Source: Spirosoma lacussanchae (GTDB taxonomy: Bacteria > Bacteroidota > Bacteroidia > Cytophagales > Spirosomataceae). From it: a stretch of 64,000 nt of DNA. Positions 57,706 through 64,000 of this stretch are shown piece after piece (within the stretch, counting starts at the first letter, position 1; each line of letters begins with the position of its first letter). The position numbers were made by a program, and so were the translations under genes. The stretch is from positions 186,001-250,000 of the forward strand of contig NZ_SWJG01000001.1 in assembly GCF_005870035.1 (NCBI RefSeq), given 5' to 3'. A model generated the notes under the pieces. The model did not search any database. It was given only the letters and a program-made list of their open reading frames with translations, and was not told the origin of the DNA.

Positions 57706-59931
57706 CTACAGCAGCTTATCGAGCTGGATCGGCAGGTCGTGAATGCGCTTGCCGGTGGCGTGAAAAACGGCGTTGGCAATGGCGGCAGGCATGGCTACCA
57801 GTCCCACTTCACCCACCCCTTTTACCCCAAGCGGATTCACGATGTCATCAACTTCTTCGACAAAAATGACGTCGAGGTCGCGAACGTCGGCGCAGACGGG
57901 AATGTGGTATTCGGCCAGGTTGTGGTTCATGTACCGGCCGTAGCGATGGTCCATGATGCTTTCTTCCTGCAGGGCCGAGCTGATGCCCCACACCATGCCG
58001 CCAATGATCTGGCTGCGGGCCGTTTTGGGGTTCAGAATCCGACCGGCCGCTACCGCGCTTACCGCCCGCGTAACCACTACCGTTCCGAAATCTTCGTCGA
58101 CTTCTACTTCGACAAAAGCGGCTGCGTGTGCGCTACGCGAATAGTCTTTCTGTTTGAGCACGTTTGGCAGCGAGGTGCCTGTTTCGCTGATGGCCCGGCC
58201 GCCATTCTGGTCTACGATAGCCTGCAGCGAAACCGATAAACTGGGGTCACGCCGGAGCCGGATGTGGCTGCTGGCAAAGAACACATCGTCGAAGTCGGCA
58301 CCGGCCAGGGGGGAGCCGGGCATCTTTCTGGCCAGTTTGAAAAGCTTTTTGGCCAGCGCTTCGCAGGTGACCTTTACCGCCGACCCTACCGTAGCTGCGG
58401 TCCACGACCCGCCCTGAATGGGGGCCAATGGCATATCGGTATCGCCGAGCCGGAAGATGACGTTTTCCAGAGGCATGCCGAGCAGTTCGGCCGCAATCTG
58501 GGTCATAATCGTATAGGTGCCGGTGCCGATGTCGGCGGTAGCGCTGCTGACGCGCAGTTTTCCGTTCACGGTCAGTACGGCCTCGGCGCGGGCGGGCACC
58601 TGGCTGGCGTCCCAGATACCGGTAGCCATGCCCCAGCCGATGAGCGTATGGCCCCGACGCATGGAGCGGGGTTCGGGTGTACGGTTGCTCCAGCCAAATC
58701 GTTCGGCTCCCTGGGTAAAGCAGGCCCGCAGTTCTTTACTGGAGTAGGGTTTGTCTTTTTCGGTCCAGTCCTTTTCCGAATAGTTTTTGAACCGGAAGTC
58801 GAGCGGGTCGATACCGGCCTTATAGGCGAGTTCGTCGATGGCGCATTCGATGGCGTGAACCCCCGTTACGCCACCCGGTGCGCGCATATCGAGGGGCGAA
58901 TACATGTCCAGCGACTTCAGCTTGTAGCTCAGCGTTGAGTTGGGGCAGTCGTAGAGCTTACCGGTCCAGTTGACCACGGTTTCGGTATAATCTTCAAACT
59001 GCGACGTTTCGGCAATGGCTTCGTGCTCTACCGCGGCCAGCTTACCGTCTGAATCGGCGGCCAGCCGGATGTTCTGTACGGTGGCGGGGCGATGACCGAA
59101 GCTCCACATCTGCTGGCGGGTCAGGGATACCCGAACCGAGCGTTTCAGCGCGCGGGCCGCCATAACGGCCAGAAACAGCTGATACTGCGGCCGTAGCCCC
59201 GACCCGAACCCACCCCCGACATAGGGCGATACGACCCGCACCTGATCGAACGACAGGTTAAACGCCTGCGTCACGTAGAGCTGGCTGTTGGTAGCGCCCT
59301 GCGTTTTGTCGTAGATCGTGAGCTTGCCGTTGCGGCCGTACTCTACCGTGGTGGCAAACATCTCCATGGGGTTGTGATGCTGCATACCATGAATGTACCG
59401 GGCCGACATGCTGACCGGCGCATTGGCGTAGGCGGCTGCTGAATTGCCCCGGGGTTTGGGCGGCAGCGGTTTGAACACATTGGCCACGCCCGACTCCGGG
59501 TCGCGGGCTTCGTGCAGGTGCTTGAGCAGGTCTGTTTCGCAGGGTTCAGCGTCGTAGTCGACTTCAATCAGCGTGGCGGCATAGCGGGCCACCTCGAAGG
59601 TGTCGGCCACTACCAGCGCGATGGGCTGACCATTGTATTTCACCTGATCGTCGTGCAGCGGCCGGAAAGGCGAACCCGGTGGGGAATCCTGGTCTTTGTA
59701 GCTCATGTCGAACCAGGCCGTTTTGGGGCGGTTCTTATGGGTGAAGACCTCCAGAACGCCCTCCAGGGCCAGTGCTTTGGTGGTATCGATGCGGGTAATG
59801 GTGCCTTTGGTGATGGTGCTCGACACGACGACGCCGTAGGTCAGGTCAGGCACGTTGAATTCAGCGGCATATTTAGCCTGCCCGGTCACTTTTTCAGGGC
59901 CATCGACGCGGCTTATGGGTTTTCCGATCAT
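57706..59931 (-). CDS. Xanthine dehydrogenase family molybdopterin-binding subunit
   Basis: 741 residues from the ATG at 59931 (MIGKPISRVDGPEKVTGQAKYA); a frame from 59946 adds five residues. The large Mo subunit: KYAAEFNVPDLTYGVVVSSTI, then YVGGGFGSGLRPQYQLFLAVMAA, RAPGGVTGVHAIECAIDELA, GTGTYTIMTQIAAELLG, and the catalytic Glu in GVGEVGLVAMPAAIANAV near the C-terminus. Its layout agrees with the aldehyde oxidoreductase PaoC/YagR group. It is the last gene of the operon [2Fe-2S]-FAD-Mo; substrate not defined. Confidence 0.93.
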   Translation of the reverse strand: MIGKPISRVDGPEKVTGQAKYAAEFNVPDLTYGVVVSSTITKGTITRIDTTKALALEGVLEVFTHKNRPKTAWFDMSYKDQDSPPGSPFRPLHDDQVKYNGQPIALVVADTFEVARYAATLIEVDYDAEPCETDLLKHLHEARDPESGVANVFKPLPPKPRGNSAAAYANAPVSMSARYIHGMQHHNPMEMFATTVEYGRNGKLTIYDKTQGATNSQLYVTQAFNLSFDQVRVVSPYVGGGFGSGLRPQYQLFLAVMAARALKRSVRVSLTRQQMWSFGHRPATVQNIRLAADSDGKLAAVEHEAIAETSQFEDYTETVVNWTGKLYDCPNSTLSYKLKSLDMYSPLDMRAPGGVTGVHAIECAIDELAYKAGIDPLDFRFKNYSEKDWTEKDKPYSSKELRACFTQGAERFGWSNRTPEPRSMRRGHTLIGWGMATGIWDASQVPARAEAVLTVNGKLRVSSATADIGTGTYTIMTQIAAELLGMPLENVIFRLGDTDMPLAPIQGGSWTAATVGSAVKVTCEALAKKLFKLARKMPGSPLAGADFDDVFFASSHIRLRRDPSLSVSLQAIVDQNGGRAISETGTSLPNVLKQKDYSRSAHAAAFVEVEVDEDFGTVVVTRAVSAVAAGRILNPKTARSQIIGGMVWGISSALQEESIMDHRYGRYMNHNLAEYHIPVCADVRDLDVIFVEEVDDIVNPLGVKGVGEVGLVAMPAAIANAVFHATGKRIHDLPIQLDKLL

Positions 59932-60115
59932 ACAATAAAGAGTCAATTAATGATTTGTTGGGCGTATGGGTACATCTCCATTAGTGGTCAAAGACCCTGA
60001 GGGTGGATGAACCCGCGTGGCGATTTACCACCGTCAGGGGCTCCGACCACTGACGGGGTATTGGCAGATCATTCACCCCGTTACTGATCAAAGACCCTAC
60101 CGGTGGTACAGGCCA
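59932..60115. other. Spacer inside the hydroxylase operon with short direct repeats
   Basis: 184 bp between the FAD and Mo subunit genes, unusually long for an operon. TCAAAGACCCT occurs twice (near 59987 and 60087), each followed by a GGTGG, and ACCACCGTCAGGGG/CCACTGACGGGG form an imperfect inverted repeat between them. No gene seen. Confidence 0.5.
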
Positions 60116-61144
60116 TTATTCCTGCGTGTTATCAGCCAATCCGCTTTTCAGAACGGCCCGGACGATGGCGCGATGGGCCAACTCTATTTTGAAGTCGTTA
60201 TGACCGTAACCCCGGGCACCGGCCAGCAGCGCGTCGGCCACGGGACGGATCGTTTCGGGCGAAAGCGTTTTGCCAGCCAGCAGCTGCTCGGCCTCGGACT
60301 TACGCCAGGGCTTATGGGCCACTCCGCCGAGGGCAATGCGGGCGTCGCGCACAACGTCGCCGTCCATCTCCAGCCCTACAGCCACCGATACGAGGGCGAA
60401 GGCATAGGACGACCGGTCGCGCACTTTTATATATGTATAATGATCCGGAAACCCGCGTACGGGCAAATCGATGGCGGTGACGACTTCGCCGGGCTGGGTC
60501 GTATTGTCGCGCCAGGGCTCGGCACCGGGTAGCCGGTGAAAGTCAGCCATAGGAATGCTCCGGTCGCCGTTAGGACCGGTAACCTGCACTACGGCTTCAA
60601 GTGCGGTCAGGGCTACGGCCATGTCGGAGGGGTACGTGGCCACACAGGACGACTGGCCGTTGGTGTCGTCGGTGGTACCCAGGATGGCGTGGATTCGGTT
60701 GTAGCCCCCATAAGCCGCGCAGCCGCCCGGTCCGTTGTTGGTAGCGGCCCGTTTGTTACACGGCATGGAGGTGTCGTAGAAGTAATAGCAGCGGGTTCGC
60801 TGAAAGAGATTGCCGCCGTTCGTGGCCATATTCCGCAACTGGGGCGAAGCACCGGCCAGGATCGTCTGCGACAGTAACGGATACCGCTGCTCAACCAGTG
60901 GATGATAGGCCGTGTCGGCGTTGGTGACGAGAGCACCCAGCCGCAGACCGCCATCGGGTAGTTCGTCGATGGTGCTGAACGGAAGCCGGTTGATGTCGAT
61001 AAGCTGGGCGGGCCGCTCCACGTTCTCCTTCATCAGGTCGATGAGGTTGGTGCCGCCTGCAATGATCCGGCTTCGGCTGCTCCCGGCCAGCTCGTCGACC
61101 GTATCCGCCAGCGATGACGGCCGGCTATAGGCAAATGGGTTCAT
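60116..61144 (-). CDS. Xanthine dehydrogenase family FAD-binding subunit (PaoB-like)
   Basis: 342 residues. FAD domain of the PCMH type: SRIIAGGTNLIDLMKENVERPAQLIDINRL, RLGALVTNADTAYHPLV, NMATNGGNLFQRTRCYYFYD. An insert with four Cys (TRCYYFYD, MPCNKR, GGCAAYGG) corresponds to the extra 4Fe-4S cluster site of PaoB-type subunits; the cluster is inference from the Cys pattern. The C-terminal CO-dehydrogenase flavoprotein domain has ALVSVAVGLEMDGDVVRDARIALGGVAHKPWR. Middle gene of the operon. Confidence 0.92.
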   Translation of the reverse strand: MNPFAYSRPSSLADTVDELAGSSRSRIIAGGTNLIDLMKENVERPAQLIDINRLPFSTIDELPDGGLRLGALVTNADTAYHPLVEQRYPLLSQTILAGASPQLRNMATNGGNLFQRTRCYYFYDTSMPCNKRAATNNGPGGCAAYGGYNRIHAILGTTDDTNGQSSCVATYPSDMAVALTALEAVVQVTGPNGDRSIPMADFHRLPGAEPWRDNTTQPGEVVTAIDLPVRGFPDHYTYIKVRDRSSYAFALVSVAVGLEMDGDVVRDARIALGGVAHKPWRKSEAEQLLAGKTLSPETIRPVADALLAGARGYGHNDFKIELAHRAIVRAVLKSGLADNTQE

Positions 61145-61393
61145 AAGTATGCTGAGTTTGTGTGTACGGTATATCGCTTATCTGACAAGTGGTCGGTGTT
61201 TATCACTCTGGCCCGTGCGGTCGGCGCCCTGATCCTCACGGATCGCTCATGCGTCAGCAACGCCATCCGGTCAGGAGACGCAAGAGGTTGCGTCTCTACA
61301 ACACCACCGCGCGTCAGCAAAAACCATCCGGACTACGACACGTCCCGGACCACGGACCACGGTGACACAGCGCCGACCGCATGGACTACGGTC
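61145..61393. repeat. Intergenic repeat region with a MITE-end relative
   Basis: 61274-61299 is a 26-bp hairpin-forming sequence (GGAGACGCAAGA... to ...TTGCGTCTCTAC) closely related to the ends of the element at 49867-50002. GCGTCAGCAA with a following CCATCCGG occurs twice (near 61250 and 61311). CGGACCACGG pieces lie at 61345-61361. This looks like the remains of one or more inserted repeats between the Fe-S and FAD subunit genes. Confidence 0.65.
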
Positions 61394-61918
61394 TTACCGT
61401 TCTTTTTTCATTACTTCCTGAATAGCATCGACGATGTGGGGATAGGCTCCGCACCGGCAGAGGTTGCCGCTCATCAGCTCGCGAATCTGATCGGCTTTAT
61501 TTTCGACTTTGCCTTCGTTCAGCATACCAACCGCCGAACAGATCTGACCGGGCGTGCAGTAGCCGCACTGAAAGGCGTCATGGTCGATAAACGCCTGTTG
61601 CAGTGGATGAAACTGACCTGTGGCGGAGTCGGCTAAGCCCTCGATGGTGGTGATGGCATGGTCTTCGTGCATGACCGCCAGGGTCAGGCAGGAGTTCACC
61701 CGCTTTCCGTCGATCAGTACCGTACAGGCCCCGCACTGGCCGTGGTCGCAGCCTTTTTTGGTGCCGGTCAGGTTGGCGTATTCGCGGAGGGCGTCGAGAA
61801 GGGTTGTCCAGGGGGCTAGTCTGAACTGCCGTTTTTGGCCATTGATAGTCAGTTCAATAGGCTGGGTTGCGGGCAGGGCGTCGGGCGCGTTGGCCACGGG
61901 CAGCGTTTCCGTTAGCAT
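61394..61918 (-). CDS. [2Fe-2S]-binding subunit of a molybdenum hydroxylase
   Basis: 174 residues. Plant-type ferredoxin domain: ELTINGQKRQFRLAPWTTLLDALR, GCDHGQCGACTVLIDGKRVNSC; then the helical second-cluster domain QCGYCTPGQICSAVGML and LCRCGAYPHIVDAIQ. All eight Cys ligands are present. PaoA-type subunits normally carry a twin-arginine signal; here the N-terminus (MLTETLPVANAPDALPATQP) has none, so the complex is probably cytoplasmic. First gene of the operon. Confidence 0.94.
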   Translation of the reverse strand: MLTETLPVANAPDALPATQPIELTINGQKRQFRLAPWTTLLDALREYANLTGTKKGCDHGQCGACTVLIDGKRVNSCLTLAVMHEDHAITTIEGLADSATGQFHPLQQAFIDHDAFQCGYCTPGQICSAVGMLNEGKVENKADQIRELMSGNLCRCGAYPHIVDAIQEVMKKER

Positions 61919-62110
61919 AGGTATTGCGTAGTCGGGTTGATACCTATCAAACCAGCGTAGCCCCGAATGAACACGGGTATATTATTGTGCGGGACATATT
62001 AGCGCCGGGCAACGCTAAAATCCAACACAAGTCCGGGGCTGCGTGTTGTAGGGTAAGGGGCTCCGGTTCGCTGGCCCCCTCCTCAACGGTTGTTTAACAG
62101 ACTCAACATT

Positions 62111-64000
62111 ATGTATAACCCGGTCTCTACGTACCGCTTTCAGTTCAACAGCACCTTTACACTCAGCAAGCTCGACCGGCTTTTGCCTTACCTCAAAGCC
62201 CTGGGTATCAAAACTATATATGGATCGCCGATCTACGTATCGACTCCGCAGAGTTCGCACGGGTACGATGCCGTGGACCCCACTCGCATCAATCCCGAAA
62301 TAGGCACGGAAGAGGAGTTGCGCGCTATCAGCGAGCGGCTTCGGGCGGCCGGCATGGGCTGGTTTCAGGACATCGTACCCAACCACATGGCCTACCATCC
62401 GACCAACGAATGGCTGATGGACATGCTGGAGAAAGGCAGTATGTCGCGCTACGCCCGCTTTTTCGAAACATCGCTGAGCAGTTCGTTCTTTCGGGGTCGT
62501 ATCGAAGCGCCTTTTCTGCCCGGCCCGCTCGATCAGAGCATTGCCGACGGGGCACTGACGCTGGCCTACATCGACGATCGGCTGGTGTTGCAGGTGCAGG
62601 GTAACACCCTGCCACTTAATCCGGGGGGCTATGCGAAAGTCATACAGGCTGGCGCGGGTGAGCCCAATACAGCCCTGCATCAGTTGCTCGAACTGATTGA
62701 TCAGTTGAAACATACCGACGAACCGGAAGCCTACGCGGTGGCCTGGGAGGAGTTCCGGCAGCAGCTGGTGGCGCTGATGAAAAATGAAGCCACGGCGACC
62801 TATGTGCAGTCGGCTATCGATCACATCAACGAATCGCCGGAGTTAATGACCGACCTGGCCACCAGCCAGTATTATCAGTTCCGGACCGAACCGGAGACGC
62901 GCCGGGAGATGAACTACCGACGGTTTTTCACGGTCAACGGGCTGATCTGTCTCAACATGCGCGATCAGGCTGTCTTCGATGCGTATCATGCGCTCACCAA
63001 GCGACTGGTCGATGAGGGCCTGTTTCAGGGACTGCGGGTCGACCATGTGGATGGACTCTACGACCCGACGCAATACCTCGACCGGCTGCGGGAGCGGATG
63101 GGGCCTGAAACCTACCTGATTGTCGAGAAAATCCTGCAGGCCGACGAAGACATGCCCCACCACTGGCCCATTGAAGGGGCATCGGGCTACGAGTTTCTGG
63201 CCATGGTCAACAACCTCCTGACCGACACCCGCAGCGAACCCGCTTTCCGGGCGTTTTACCGGCAGTTGGTCGGCAACGAAACGTCGGTACACGATCAGGT
63301 TCGGGACCGCAAGGCGTTTTTTCTGGCGCAGTACATGGGCGGAGAGCTCGATAACCTGTACCATTATTTCCGGTCGCTGAACCTGGTTGACGAGGAGTCC
63401 CTGGCTCAGCTGCGCGAGGGCCAGCTGAAACAAACCATCGGGGAGGTACTGGTACGCTGCCCCGTTTACCGCTATTATGGCAACCAGTTACCCCTGCCTG
63501 CCGAAGAAGCCGACGCCTTACGCGCCATACTGGCCGAAATACTGGAGAAGCGGCCCGAACTGACTGATGCTGCCGCGTTACTCGACGATGTATTGCTGAC
63601 CCGCCCCCAAACCGCCGACGCGGATTATAACGGGCGGGCCCGGCGGTTCTACCAGCGATTGATGCAGTTTTCGAGTCCGCTCATGGCCAAGGGCGTTGAA
63701 GACACGCTGCTCTATACCTACAACGCGTTTGTGGGCCATAACGAAGTGGGCGACGCGCCCGAGCGGCACGGTATGCGGCCCGATGCCTTTCATCAACTCA
63801 TGCAGCACCGGCAGCAGCACTGGCCGCTGGCCATGAACACGACCACGACCCACGATACCAAACGGGGCGAAGACGTGCGCGCCCGGCTCAACGTATTGAC
63901 CGATCTGTCGGACGAATGGCTGGCCGAGGTGCAGCACTGGCTGGATATACTGGCCGAAACCAACCCAGGCACCGATGCGTATGCCGGTGTGCCCGATGCA
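62111..64000 (+). CDS. treY: Malto-oligosyltrehalose synthase, N-terminal part (cut by window edge)
   Basis: The first 630 codons are in the window; the 3' end is beyond base 64000. GH13 family: MYNPVSTYRFQFNSTFTLSK, GSPIYVSTPQSSHGYDAVDP, FQDIVPNHMAYH (region I), GLRVDHVDGLYDPTQYL (region II with the nucleophile Asp), IVEKILQADE (general acid Glu) and near the end NTTTTHDTKRGEDVRARL (region IV). The pattern is that of TreY, which changes the reducing-end link of a malto-oligosaccharide into a trehalose link. treZ is normally near but not seen here. The ATG at 62111 is the family start. Confidence 0.93.
   Translation, partial: MYNPVSTYRFQFNSTFTLSKLDRLLPYLKALGIKTIYGSPIYVSTPQSSHGYDAVDPTRINPEIGTEEELRAISERLRAAGMGWFQDIVPNHMAYHPTNEWLMDMLEKGSMSRYARFFETSLSSSFFRGRIEAPFLPGPLDQSIADGALTLAYIDDRLVLQVQGNTLPLNPGGYAKVIQAGAGEPNTALHQLLELIDQLKHTDEPEAYAVAWEEFRQQLVALMKNEATATYVQSAIDHINESPELMTDLATSQYYQFRTEPETRREMNYRRFFTVNGLICLNMRDQAVFDAYHALTKRLVDEGLFQGLRVDHVDGLYDPTQYLDRLRERMGPETYLIVEKILQADEDMPHHWPIEGASGYEFLAMVNNLLTDTRSEPAFRAFYRQLVGNETSVHDQVRDRKAFFLAQYMGGELDNLYHYFRSLNLVDEESLAQLREGQLKQTIGEVLVRCPVYRYYGNQLPLPAEEADALRAILAEILEKRPELTDAAALLDDVLLTRPQTADADYNGRARRFYQRLMQFSSPLMAKGVEDTLLYTYNAFVGHNEVGDAPERHGMRPDAFHQLMQHRQQHWPLAMNTTTTHDTKRGEDVRARLNVLTDLSDEWLAEVQHWLDILAETNPGTDAYAGVPDA

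Noticed and set aside
1-64000. tRNA or rRNA genes
   Set aside because: No cloverleaf with the TTC-A-arm pattern and no rRNA-like stretch was noticed by eye; a covariance-model scan would be needed to exclude a tRNA.

Overview
The window is a stretch of chromosome from a Bacteroidota bacterium, most likely of the order Cytophagales (Spirosoma-like; this placement is inference from gene content). The supporting signs are a GldE-type gliding protein beside mutY and ssb, a tiny basic COX24-like ribosomal protein gene, two very large secreted subtilases with C-terminal sorting-type domains, DUF1501/DUF1800 and GH127 genes, many TTG/TAnnTTTG-type promoters, and almost no Shine-Dalgarno sequences. 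No rRNA, tRNA, CRISPR array, integrase or transposase was seen.

Layout. 1-7 kb is a leftward run: DUF5916-type outer-membrane protein (cut by the window edge), LemA and two TPM proteins, cry-DASH photolyase, DUF547 protein, and a NarL-type two-component pair. 7-13 kb holds purF, a vanadium-haloperoxidase-like lipoprotein and dnaG. 13-17 kb is an accessory island: a small unknown gene, a LuxR regulator with a degenerate receiver, a membrane LytTR regulator, and a 54-residue peptide gene coupled to an LpxL-like acyltransferase that has a C-terminal extension. 17-24 kb is housekeeping: RNase E/G, bL38-like, TPR, HU, mutY, ssb, gldE, then a PhyH oxygenase. 25-32 kb contains a peptide-export island: two double-glycine precursor peptides, a small membrane peptide, a decayed hlyD fragment, an intact hlyD and a C39-peptidase ABC exporter, followed by an XRE regulator. 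32-43 kb carries three subtilases and three small related secreted proteins. 43-53 kb holds DUF1800/DUF1501, GH127, a BlaR1/BlaI-like pair, an SCP2 protein and a Gfo/Idh/MocA oxidoreductase. 52-58 kb is a cobalamin operon behind a B12 riboswitch. 58-62 kb is a three-subunit molybdenum hydroxylase. The window ends inside treY.

The most interesting signals are in the two accessory islands. First, a short DNA box (core GGTGATTTCA followed by CGCA or GACG) occurs as direct repeats with exactly 21-bp period at three promoters, upstream of the genes starting at 13323 (minus), 13574 (plus) and 31773 (plus). It has the same orientation each time and ends 7-8 bp before a TTG -33 element. That geometry is the one known for LytTR-domain activators, and a membrane LytTR regulator is encoded at 14275-15297. 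This suggests one regulon joining the 13-15 kb island and the peptide-export island 17 kb away. Second, the short peptide and LpxL-like enzyme at 15.5-16.8 kb look like a precursor and a modifying enzyme: the acyltransferase has Arg where the family has its catalytic acid, and its last 70 residues look like a small peptide-binding domain. Both are hypotheses from reading alone.

Dispersed repeats add texture: a 136-bp element with 26-bp terminal inverted repeats supplies the stop codon of a neighbouring gene, a relative of its end lies at 61.3 kb, and a GAGTGATTGA-rich inverted repeat sits in two intergenic gaps. Coordinates of starts were chosen by signal peptides, family N-termini and spacing, as stated per gene.
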